Source: Halothece sp. MAG (GTDB lineage: Bacteria; Cyanobacteriota; Cyanobacteriia; Cyanobacteriales; Rubidibacteraceae). Taken from it: a DNA stretch of 10,190 bases. Every line of letters begins with the position of its first letter. Within the stretch, counting starts at the first letter, position 1. Below the pieces are notes generated by a model. The model was not told the DNA's origin. It saw nothing but the letters and a program-made list of their open reading frames with translations, and searched no databases. Below, piece after piece: positions 1-5,542 of the stretch. The position numbers were made by a program, and so were the translations under genes. The DNA is taken from assembly GCA_018610095.1 (NCBI GenBank), contig JAHEOB010000174.1, forward strand, positions 1 through 10,190, written 5' to 3'.

Positions 1-1
1 G

Positions 2-289
2 AGTCAAATTTGTAAGGGGCTGTCATCTGGAGTTTCCCCAAATGTTTATACGCCCCGTCCTGAATGTGGTGTTAACTGTGGCAAGAAAGAACTATCTCAA
101 AGACTACATCAATGCTCTCATTGTGGATATGAGCAGGACAGAGACATTGCGGCGGCAATGGTAGTTAAAAAAACGAGGAGAAAGTACCGTCGAACGGGAA
201 GAAAGCTCGCTGAGGGCAATGGTTTCGGGGATGAGGCTGAAGTCTTGTCTAGACCTGATGACGCGAGAATCTCCCATCAGATTCTTTGA
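2..289 (+). CDS. tnpB: TnpB (IS200/IS605 OrfB) family protein, C-terminal part only
   Basis: The open frame enters from the left edge and encodes 95 residues before TGA at 287-289. It carries the end of a TnpB/OrfB protein: a zinc-ribbon with Cys pairs at fragment residues 22/26 and 38/41 (ECGVNC ... CSHC), then GYEQDRDIAAAMVV, the RuvC-III region with the DRD acidic motif. TnpB proteins are RNA-guided nucleases that promote retention of IS200/IS605 elements. The first Cys pair has the unusual C-x3-C spacing, and the residues before it (a lone Cys at 4, then a Ser/Gly/Pro-rich stretch) do not look like the usual CxxCG knuckle, so this ribbon may be divergent or decayed. The basic tail after the ribbon is about 40 residues. 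The gene is followed at once by an IS605-type right-end hairpin whose left arm overlaps the last codons. The family is clear; whether the full gene is intact cannot be seen. Confidence 0.8.
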   Translation, partial: SQICKGLSSGVSPNVYTPRPECGVNCGKKELSQRLHQCSHCGYEQDRDIAAAMVVKKTRRKYRRTGRKLAEGNGFGDEAEVLSRPDDARISHQIL

Positions 290-308
290 ATTGATGGGAG
301 AGGTTCAA
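268..308 (+). mobile_element. Right end (RE hairpin) of the IS200/IS605-type element
   Basis: Arms AATCTCCCAT (268-277) and ATGGGAGA (294-301) are separated by 16 nt. The stem extends inward through CA/TG and an inner ATTC/GAAT pair, with one bulged G. TTCAA follows at 304-308. An imperfect palindrome overlapping the end of tnpB, followed by a short conserved cleavage tetramer, is the standard right-end layout of IS200/IS605 elements. This end is also where the TnpB guide RNA scaffold usually lies. The exact cleavage point (after TCAA at 305-308) is inferred. Confidence 0.75.
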
Positions 309-365
309 CACGCTCGGTATAGAAAGTATTTGTATTTCTAGTTTGATGAATCATTAATTTGAACC
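302..365. repeat. 7-bp inverted repeat GGTTCAA / TTGAACC
   Basis: GGTTCAA at 302-308 and TTGAACC at 359-365 are inverted copies 50 nt apart. They bracket a small AT-rich hairpin, TAGAAA (320-325) with TTTCTA (335-340). The left copy includes the presumed end of the IS605-type element. The remaining DNA up to dapB (366-521) shows no gene; a TAGAAT at 485-490 could be a -10 box, but no well-spaced -35 is visible. Confidence 0.35.
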
Positions 366-521
366 CTAATTGCTAGTTTTAAAATAAGGAAAACTTAGAA
401 CAATCGCTATCCCACTCTGGAATCAAGGCAGCATACCTGAAAAACCATTGGTGTCTGATTACTGTTCCCTGCTCCAAATCCTGTTAGAATGCCTTTTAGT
501 CGTTAAAAGCAATAAGCAGTT

Positions 522-1349
522 ATGGCAGAGGAATCGGTAATTCCAGTCGTGGTTAATGGGGCCGTGGGAAAAATGGGGCGCGAAGTGGTAAAAGCGGTTT
601 CCCAAGCAGAAGGAATGACGTTAGTGGGAGCAGTGGATCGCAACACGGACTATATGGGAGAAGATGTGGGAGAAGTTGTGGGAGTGGGTCCTTTAGAAGT
701 TCCCATTTTAAATGATTTACAGGGAACGTTGGTGATGGCAACCCAATATTCTACCCAAGGGGTGATGGTGGATTTTACTCATCCTGATAGTGTTTATGAA
801 AATACTCGTACCGCGATCGCGTATGGAGTACGTCCTGTCGTTGGTACGACAGGGTTAACTGAGAAACAACTGTCTGATTTAACTGACTTTGCTGAAAAAG
901 CTACTACAGGCGTTTTAATTGCTCCCAATTTTTCCATTGGTATTATTTTACTTCAACAAGCTGCCATTCAGGCTTCCAAATATTTTGATAACGTTGAAAT
1001 TATCGAGTTGCACCATAATCAAAAAGCAGATGCGCCTAGTGGTACTGCCATTAAAACTGCCCAAATGTTAGGGGAGATTGGAAAACAATATAATCCTGCT
1101 CAAGTTGAAGAACAAGAAACTTTAAGTGGGGCAAGAGGAGGCGTTGGGGATGACAATATTAATATTCATAGCGTCCGCTTACCGGGATTACTCGCTCACC
1201 AAGAAATTATTTTTGGCGCAAGTGGGCAAACTTATACCATCCGTCATGATACTAGCGATCGCGCTGCTTTTATGCCAGGAGTACTACTAGCGATTCGTAA
1301 AGTAACCCAATTGCAAACTTTGGTTTACGGTTTAGAAAAGATTTTGTAG
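522..1349 (+). CDS. dapB: 4-hydroxy-tetrahydrodipicolinate reductase DapB
   Basis: Cytoplasmic enzyme that reduces 4-hydroxy-tetrahydrodipicolinate to tetrahydrodipicolinate with NAD(P)H, in the diaminopimelate/lysine pathway that also supplies peptidoglycan. The 275-residue length is normal. Visible features are the Rossmann nucleotide-binding loop NGAVGKMG (12-19), GTTG (108-111), APNFSIG (134-140), and the family signature HHNQKADAPSGTA (164-176). In that signature the catalytic His pair and Lys168 are present and DAPSGTA binds substrate. The C-terminal VRLPGLLAHQEIIFG block is also typical. The ATG at 522 places the Rossmann loop near the N terminus as expected; the preceding AAGCAG is only a weak ribosome-binding site. 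No terminator is seen in the 76 nt before the next gene, so read-through is possible. No signs of degradation despite the adjacent mobile element. Confidence 0.96.
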   Translation: MAEESVIPVVVNGAVGKMGREVVKAVSQAEGMTLVGAVDRNTDYMGEDVGEVVGVGPLEVPILNDLQGTLVMATQYSTQGVMVDFTHPDSVYENTRTAIAYGVRPVVGTTGLTEKQLSDLTDFAEKATTGVLIAPNFSIGIILLQQAAIQASKYFDNVEIIELHHNQKADAPSGTAIKTAQMLGEIGKQYNPAQVEEQETLSGARGGVGDDNINIHSVRLPGLLAHQEIIFGASGQTYTIRHDTSDRAAFMPGVLLAIRKVTQLQTLVYGLEKIL

Positions 1350-1425
1350 CGTAAATGTAACTTCACTCACGGTAGAAAGAAGCGGGAAAAACGATATTGT
1401 AATTGTAATTTGGAGGCAGTTAGTG

Positions 1426-2658
1426 ATGACGACATTAAATCGTTACAACAAATTAGTCACCTCACAAGCAGATAGCATAATCCAAGATTTATTTGAAGAT
1501 GTTGATGAGTTAATGACCTATCAGGATCATCGCACCAGTGAAGTTCTTGATGGGGATCAAATCATTAACAGTTTATTTTTAGAAATGGATCGTCTCCTCG
1601 AATCCGATGAAAGCGTCATCACCGAGTCTCTAGATGAGGAACCAGAAGGGGTAAAAACCAGCCAATGGGCAACACCTCAACCATGGAACATTGATCACGC
1701 TTCCAACATTGAAACCCTCGATTATCAACCTCCCGGTGAAATTACACCTGATCAGCCTCACTCAGTGGTCAGTTCTACCCCTCCTGTTAGTGAAGCTGAA
1801 GAAGTTGTTTCACCGAAAAAATCGGTATTTTCCTCATTGAGGCTTCCCAGTCTCAATAAACTAATTTTGTACTCTTCTGGCTTCCTGTTAGTGTTAGCCG
1901 CAATCTTGTTCTACCGCCAGTATGGTATTTCTCAAGTGGGAGAAGTTTTGCCAGTGGATCAACTAGAGGAAGTGGCTGATTCAATTCCGCCCAACAATTC
2001 CCAGCCATCCCCTGAGGCTAACCAACAAGAATCTGAGACCGAATTTGCCGAATATATGGAACAAGTCAGTACCCGAATTTATAAGGAACGACAACAAGCA
2101 CGGGAAGAACAGAAACAATCGGAAATCGAGAAATTAAAAGAAGGAATTCAACAATTAAAGCAAGGTCAAGAACAATTAAGACAACATCAACTTGCTCAAG
2201 AACGTAAACTTGCCCAAACTCGTTCCACACCAGTACCGCAACCTAGCAATTCTCGTCCTTCCCCGTCCCCTCAACCTTCTTCTCAATCCCAACCGCTTCC
2301 TCCTCCACCCCAACCTTCACAGTCGGAACCCAGTTCTAACCAGGAAAGTGACAACATTCCTTCTCTGCCATCCCCCCCTTCCAATTCCGAGTCGGAACAA
2401 GTGTTTGGTCCCACAGAACCTCCTCAATCTGAAACGTCGTCTCAAACAGGGTATGAATTGGTGGGCGTATTAGAATTAGATGATAAAGGGTCAGCCGCTT
2501 TAATGAAAGGACCCAAAACCACCCAACGGGTGATGCTTGGGGAAAACCTCCCTGGTAGTGGATGGAAACTCCTCAAAGTTGAAAATCAAACCGCGATTTT
2601 TGAACAAAACGGTAATCAAAAATCATTAGCAGTTGGTGAACAATTGTTAACAGATTAA
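1426..2658 (+). CDS. Single-pass membrane protein with Pro/Ser/Gln stalk and GspC/PilP-like C-terminal domain
   Basis: Function unknown. About 410 residues. The N-terminal ~140 residues are acidic and soluble (cytoplasmic by inference), followed by one hydrophobic helix at about 145-164 (KLILYSSGFLLVLAAILFY). A charged Gln/Glu/Lys coiled-coil segment follows at about 222-265, then a low-complexity Pro/Ser/Gln stalk at about 268-342. The final ~68 residues form a small, probably beta-rich domain (YELVGVLELDDKGSAALMKG ... RVMLGENLPGSGWKLLKVE ... GEQLL). The pattern G(S)AALM...V..GE.L..GW.L..V...A.....G is reminiscent of the periplasmic domains of GspC/PilP proteins of type II secretion and type IV pili; this is a fold-level guess. 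GGAGG at 1412-1416 serves ATG 1426 (9 nt spacing) or the adjacent in-frame GTG 1423 (6 nt). It is probably co-transcribed with the next gene, whose start is 11 nt downstream. Confidence 0.8.
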   Translation: MTTLNRYNKLVTSQADSIIQDLFEDVDELMTYQDHRTSEVLDGDQIINSLFLEMDRLLESDESVITESLDEEPEGVKTSQWATPQPWNIDHASNIETLDYQPPGEITPDQPHSVVSSTPPVSEAEEVVSPKKSVFSSLRLPSLNKLILYSSGFLLVLAAILFYRQYGISQVGEVLPVDQLEEVADSIPPNNSQPSPEANQQESETEFAEYMEQVSTRIYKERQQAREEQKQSEIEKLKEGIQQLKQGQEQLRQHQLAQERKLAQTRSTPVPQPSNSRPSPSPQPSSQSQPLPPPPQPSQSEPSSNQESDNIPSLPSPPSNSESEQVFGPTEPPQSETSSQTGYELVGVLELDDKGSAALMKGPKTTQRVMLGENLPGSGWKLLKVENQTAIFEQNGNQKSLAVGEQLLTD

Positions 2659-2669
2659 GGAGCTTAATT

Positions 2670-3227
2670 GTGGGTGTACTTGATGAACTAACTCAATTTT
2701 TAGAAACGCGTTTGGATGAGTTTTTAAAAAACAATCCTCATTTGGAATTACAGGCATTACAAGAGCAATTAAAAGAACAAGAAAAAGATACGATTCGTCT
2801 AATTTTAAACTTGCAAAAACAAGAGAAAAAATTAGAAAATGAAATTCTCAGTATTGCCCAAGATATTAAATTGTGGCATCAACGAGTGGAAAAAGCGCGA
2901 TCAGCGAATCGGGAAGATTTAGCTCAAGCGGCTCAAGAAAAAGAAGCGAGTTTACTCCGTTTAGGGAATCAACGTTGGGGTCAAATGAAGGGCGTCCAAG
3001 AACAAATTCGTCAATCGAAGGACTTATTAGAAAAAATTCGACAACGTCAAAAAGAAGTTAAAGCAAAAACCCAACAAGCGCAAGCGAGTCAAAGCCAAAA
3101 TAATTGGGGTTGGGAAAGTGAATCAACTTATCAATCAAGTTCTAGTGGCAGCCTTGATCCCCTAGAAGAAACGTTTCGTAATTGGGAAGTGGAACAAGAA
3201 CTAGAACAAATGAAACAAAATCGTTAG
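2670..3227 (+). CDS. TIGR04376-family coiled-coil protein (cyanobacterial, function unknown)
   Basis: 185 residues. Residues 1-140 are strongly heptad-like and charged (FLETRLDEFLKNNPHLEL, then Gln/Lys/Glu-rich helices), with no membrane segment. A short Trp/Ser-rich linker (about 145-160) leads to the conserved-looking tail DPLEETFRNWEVEQELEQMK. I recognise the N-terminal NNPHLELQAL block and the DPLE..F..WE tail as those of the TIGR04376 family, found in cyanobacteria and of unknown role. It resembles PspA-like or structural coiled-coil proteins only in general character. The start is GTG with AAGGAG at 2657-2662 (7 nt spacing); this SD overlaps the stop codon of the upstream gene, which supports translational coupling in a two-gene operon. 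The stop codon lies one base from the stop of the convergent gene on the other strand, so no separate terminator fits between them. Confidence 0.85.
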   Translation: MGVLDELTQFLETRLDEFLKNNPHLELQALQEQLKEQEKDTIRLILNLQKQEKKLENEILSIAQDIKLWHQRVEKARSANREDLAQAAQEKEASLLRLGNQRWGQMKGVQEQIRQSKDLLEKIRQRQKEVKAKTQQAQASQSQNNWGWESESTYQSSSSGSLDPLEETFRNWEVEQELEQMKQNR

Positions 3228-3228
3228 C

Positions 3229-3411
3229 TTATTGTTTGGATACGCCCTCATTAGTGGGAGTGACAAACGAGCGACGCCAATTTGACGCGATCGCGAGGAT
3301 AATTCCCCCAATAATACAAACGGGTAATCCTAGTTTCAATTGTTGTAACCATTCCCATAACTGGACTAGGACAAATAAAATCCCAAAACAAACCAGCCAA
3401 AATCGGAGCAT
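3229..3411 (-). CDS. Small two-helix membrane protein, 60 residues, conserved-hypothetical type
   Basis: Function unknown. Two hydrophobic stretches, about residues 3-20 (RFWLVCFGILFVLVQLWE) and 28-44 (GLPVCIIGGIILAIASN), suggest a helical hairpin in a membrane, with a short polar tail (NWRRSFVTPTNEG). It is a real gene rather than a chance frame because a perfect AAGGAGG Shine-Dalgarno (complement of 3419-3425) lies 7 nt before the ATG, and because the hydrophobic pattern is coherent. It lies downstream of prk on the same strand, just beyond a strong terminator, so its expression probably depends on read-through from prk or on a promoter I cannot see. Its stop codon is one base from the stop of the convergent coiled-coil gene. 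Confidence 0.75.
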   Translation of the reverse strand: MLRFWLVCFGILFVLVQLWEWLQQLKLGLPVCIIGGIILAIASNWRRSFVTPTNEGVSKQ

Positions 3412-3418
3412 ATCCCGA

Positions 3419-3425
3419 CCTCCTT
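3419..3425 (-). promoter_or_regulatory. Perfect Shine-Dalgarno AAGGAGG of the 60-residue membrane protein
   Basis: Minus-strand AAGGAGG, 7 nt before the ATG at 3411. It begins directly after the U-tract of the prk terminator, so terminator and ribosome-binding site are contiguous. Confidence 0.75.
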
Positions 3426-3458
3426 AAAAAAAATCACGGGAGAAAGCTCCCCCGCGAT
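3426..3458 (-). terminator. Rho-independent terminator downstream of prk
   Basis: Read on the minus strand, ATCGCGGGGGAG pairs with CTCCCGTGAT around a CTTT loop (plus-strand arms 3433-3442 and 3447-3458). The stem is about 10 bp, mostly G-C, with a GG bulge, and is followed by eight T (plus-strand A 3426-3433). It lies 22 nt after the prk stop codon, as expected for an intrinsic terminator. Confidence 0.88.
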
Positions 3459-3480
3459 ATGGCATAAATATTTCACAGCG

Positions 3481-4482
3481 TTAAACAGTAGCTGCTGCTT
3501 TTGCTTGTTGTTTGGTTAATAATTCGTAGGTTTCTCGCATCTTGAGGCCTATTAACACTTGGAATAAGCCCGTGCCATCATTTGCCCCTGGGGCATCAGG
3601 ACGTTTCAATAACAATTCCGTCATTTCACCGTAGAATTTAGTCGCGGTATTACTCAAATGACTTTCAATATAAATCATTTCTTCTAAGTTATCGAAACGA
3701 CCATCCACCTCTAACACCGAGACTTCATGACCGTAATAGGTATCAGGTCCATAAAAGAGTTTAATTCCAGGATAAGCACAGGTTAATTTACGACCGCAGG
3801 GACGCCAATCAATGGTCGAGCCTTCATCAAACAAGTAAACAGGCTTGAATTGTTCCAGCCCTTCTTTCTGAATTAAACGAACACGGAGATATTTACTTTC
3901 TTGATCGTCAATGAGTTCGGTGGGTAGTACGTGAAGCACGACATCAGCAAACTCTCTTTGAGGCTCAATATAAGCCGTAAAGTCAGGCTTTCTGGAATTA
4001 ATTGCAGCGAGGACATCCTCATAGGTGTGACCCCGTTCTGCCATATCTCGTTTAATTTTCCAGTTAATTTTAACTTCATCACTGATATCCAGATAAACCC
4101 CAAAGTCCAATAAACTGCGGACTCGTTCATCATATAATGGATGAAGTCCTTCAATGACAACCACATGATTGGGTTCAATGCGTTCTGGGGGATCAAAGGT
4201 GCCTGTTTCATGGTTATAAATGGGTTTATCAATGGCTTGACCATTTTTCAGGGCTTTAATCTGCTCATACATTAAGTCAAAATCATTGGCTTTGGGATTA
4301 AGCGCCGTTACCCCAGCTTCTTTTCGCCCTTTACGGTCAAGACTGTGATAGTCATCTAAACAGATGACGGTCATAAATTCTTCACCAAACAAGTCTTTGA
4401 GGCGACGCAGAAAAGTCGATTTACCACAACCGGAATCTCCAGCGACACCAATTAATACAACACGATTTAAGTCCGTCTTCAT
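3481..4482 (-). CDS. prk: Phosphoribulokinase
   Basis: Phosphorylates ribulose 5-phosphate with ATP to give ribulose 1,5-bisphosphate, the Rubisco substrate, in the Calvin-Benson cycle. The 333-residue length is normal for the cyanobacterial/plant class. The P-loop GVAGDSGCGKST occupies 12-23. Regulatory Cys19 (inside the P-loop) and Cys41 (VICLDDYH) are both present, as is the second conserved Cys pair at 229 and 235 (WRPCGRKLTC). This is the full set associated with thioredoxin control and the GAPDH-CP12-PRK complex. Other family blocks are DDYHSLDR (43-50), KPIYNHETG (86-94) and the Walker-B-like VVVIEGLHPLYDERVR (107-122). The start is supported by minus-strand AGGGAGA (plus 4487-4493). 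It is divergent from the thioredoxin gene across 302 nt and followed by a strong terminator. Confidence 0.97.
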   Translation of the reverse strand: MKTDLNRVVLIGVAGDSGCGKSTFLRRLKDLFGEEFMTVICLDDYHSLDRKGRKEAGVTALNPKANDFDLMYEQIKALKNGQAIDKPIYNHETGTFDPPERIEPNHVVVIEGLHPLYDERVRSLLDFGVYLDISDEVKINWKIKRDMAERGHTYEDVLAAINSRKPDFTAYIEPQREFADVVLHVLPTELIDDQESKYLRVRLIQKEGLEQFKPVYLFDEGSTIDWRPCGRKLTCAYPGIKLFYGPDTYYGHEVSVLEVDGRFDNLEEMIYIESHLSNTATKFYGEMTELLLKRPDAPGANDGTGLFQVLIGLKMRETYELLTKQQAKAAATV

Positions 4483-4553
4483 AATTTCTCCCTATATTGA
4501 AACACTCATCAAACCAATCTTTAATATCCTCTAGAAAGGAATAATGCTATCGC

Positions 4554-4583
4554 AGTTTGCTCTTTACTAAACGTTAGCAAACT
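4554..4583. promoter_or_regulatory. Inverted repeat AGTTTGCT-N14-AGCAAACT, candidate operator
   Basis: Perfect 8-bp arms at 4554-4561 and 4576-4583, with centres 22 bp apart (about two helical turns), 70-100 bp upstream of prk. Half-site TTAGCAA recurs directly at 4583-4589 and again at 4773-4779 next to the thioredoxin start codon. The spacing suits a dimeric regulator, but it does not match the ATTA-N5-TAAT pattern I would expect for RbcR, so the binder is unknown. Confidence 0.4.
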
Positions 4584-4723
4584 TAGCAATTTTTTTAGGA
4601 TCGCTTCAGGGATAGATGAGTAATTAGTCTTATGCTATGTACTAAATTGGCATCTTACCATTAATAGAATCTTCTCTACAAGTTGAACTTTTGCTGTGAA
4701 ACTAGAATCAATTTTTTTTGGCA

Positions 4724-4737
4724 AGCGCGATCGCGCT
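4724..4737. repeat. HIP1-centred 14-bp palindrome AGCGCGATCGCGCT
   Basis: A perfect palindrome containing the cyanobacterial HIP1 octamer GCGATCGC at 4727-4734, in the thioredoxin promoter region. Other perfect HIP1 copies in the window are at 813, 1255, 3287, 4927 and 8489. Confidence 0.8.
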
Positions 4738-4784
4738 AGTTGGAATTTGATAGGGTAGTGATTGAGTGATCATTAGCAAATCAT

Positions 4785-5102
4785 ATGACCCATTATATTC
4801 AAGACGAAAACGAATTTGACTCCCTATTAGCCAACCAATCGGTAATGGTGGTGGACTGTACTGCCACGTGGTGTGGCCCCTGCAAACTGGTTTCCCCCTT
4901 AATTGATCAACTTGATGAAGAATACGGCGATCGCGCCACGATTTTGAAACTCGATCTGGATGAACACAAATCCTTAGCGAAACGCCTAGGCGTCAAAAGC
5001 ATTCCAGCGGTCATGTTTTTTAAGGGAGGTGAATTAGTAGAAACCCTGGTCGGTAGCAAAACCTACGAAGAATTTAGGCAACAATTGGAAAACCTTCTCT
5101 AA
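4785..5102 (+). CDS. trxA: Thioredoxin
   Basis: Small cytoplasmic dithiol-disulfide oxidoreductase of 105 residues, a single thioredoxin domain. Active site WCGPC is at 29-33, preceded by VVDCTAT where most thioredoxins have VDF.A; the cis-proline is Pro74 in KSIPAVMFF, followed by the GGELVETLVG strand-turn. There is no signal peptide, so it is not a periplasmic thioredoxin-like protein. The extra Cys25 (DCTATWC) in place of the usual aromatic residue is notable. The exact class (m, x, y or a cyanobacteria-specific group) cannot be decided by eye, so the symbol is provisional. The ATG at 4785 has only a poor ribosome-binding site. It sits head-to-head with prk, a classic thioredoxin target, which makes shared regulation plausible. 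Confidence 0.93.
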   Translation: MTHYIQDENEFDSLLANQSVMVVDCTATWCGPCKLVSPLIDQLDEEYGDRATILKLDLDEHKSLAKRLGVKSIPAVMFFKGGELVETLVGSKTYEEFRQQLENLL

Positions 5103-5305
5103 CGGCATAGCGATAATTTCTTGACTTAACATTATTGTGACAATTTTGACTGGACAGAGAAATTGTCTCCAGTGGATTCATGACAAAAGTCTCTGAATTC
5201 AAAAATGGCGGGGTTGGTCTCTTGTTGGGACTAGACAGGAGCTACGACGACACCATAGGTTAGTCGCTAGTCCCATTCACTGATCCCGCTAGTGTCGATT
5301 GAATC

Positions 5306-5335
5306 TTGACTCTACAAGAATACTCCCGATATAAT
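5306..5335 (+). promoter_or_regulatory. Sigma-70-type promoter TTGACT-N18-TATAAT
   Basis: -35 TTGACT at 5306-5311 and a perfect -10 TATAAT at 5330-5335, with an 18-nt spacer. The predicted start is around the GGG at 5341-5343, giving petH a leader of about 278 nt, or else driving a separate structured RNA. A small hairpin (CCCGA/TCGGG) overlaps the -10. Confidence 0.6.
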
Positions 5336-5412
5336 TTGTCGGGTAGCTCAATGTCAGTATTAGACAGCAGCAAAAAAGTCAGTTATGGCTAAAAGCTGTA
5401 GAGTAGATGCCC

Positions 5413-5475
5413 CCGAAAACGGTGATCAAGACTTGTGGCGATTTGCCTGCTAGGGCGGAATAGATAAGTTTTCGG
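5413..5475 (+). ncRNA. Candidate structured RNA domain (petH leader or guide-RNA-like remnant)
   Basis: A closing stem CCGAAAAC (5413-5420) / GTTTTCGG (5468-5475) encloses 47 nt with a possible inner GCC/GGC hairpin. It lies between the promoter at 5306-5335 and the IS605-type right end at 5504-5542, the position where a TnpB guide-RNA scaffold would be expected. No known RNA family is recognised. Confidence 0.3.
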
Positions 5476-5501
5476 ATGTTGCAAGGCGAGTCGGAAACAA
5501 C

Positions 5502-5542
5502 AATCTCCCATGGAATGTAATATTTTAATGGGAGACTCTCAA
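5502..5542 (+). mobile_element. Second IS200/IS605-type right end, without transposase
   Basis: AATCTCCCAT (5502-5511), a 16-nt spacer, then ATGGGAGA (5528-5535) and TCAA (5539-5542). The element end at 268-308 has the same ten-base left arm, the same eight-base right arm, the same spacer length and TCAA at the same offset, while the loop sequences differ. No tnpA or tnpB frame is present before it, so it is a solo end or the right edge of a non-autonomous element. A possible left hairpin is GGGACTAG/CTAGTCCC at 5227-5274. The absence of a T-run argues against a terminator. Confidence 0.6.

Larger units (their letters stand above)
4483..4784. promoter_or_regulatory. Divergent prk / thioredoxin intergenic region
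   Basis: 302 nt without a gene, holding both divergent promoters. I see no textbook promoter pair. On the minus strand TTGTAG-N18-TAAGAT is a weak candidate for prk; on the plus strand TTGGCA (4718-4723) could be a -35 for the thioredoxin gene. Candidate regulatory elements are the 8-bp inverted repeat at 4554-4583, repeated TTAGCAA motifs (4574, 4583, 4773) and a HIP1-centred palindrome at 4724-4737. A T7 run lies at about 4591-4597. Confidence 0.5.

Noticed and set aside
4554..4597. AGTTTGCT/AGCAAACT hairpin followed by a T7 run as a plus-strand terminator
   Set aside because: No plus-strand gene ends before it, the stem is AT-rich with a 14-nt loop, and the T-run begins 7 nt after the stem.
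5134..5147. ATTGTGACAATTTT as the thioredoxin gene terminator
   Set aside because: Five A/T-rich pairs around one base with only four T cannot form an intrinsic terminator.
5341..5385. GGGTAGCTCAAT resembles the D-arm start of a tRNA
   Set aside because: No anticodon stem, T-arm GTTCRA block or acceptor pairing follows at the right distances.
5385..5453. A 22-codon ATG-to-TAG frame in the petH leader (possible leader peptide)
   Set aside because: No Shine-Dalgarno sequence, ordinary chance length, and the frame overlaps the CCGAAAAC/GTTTTCGG stem; no family resemblance.
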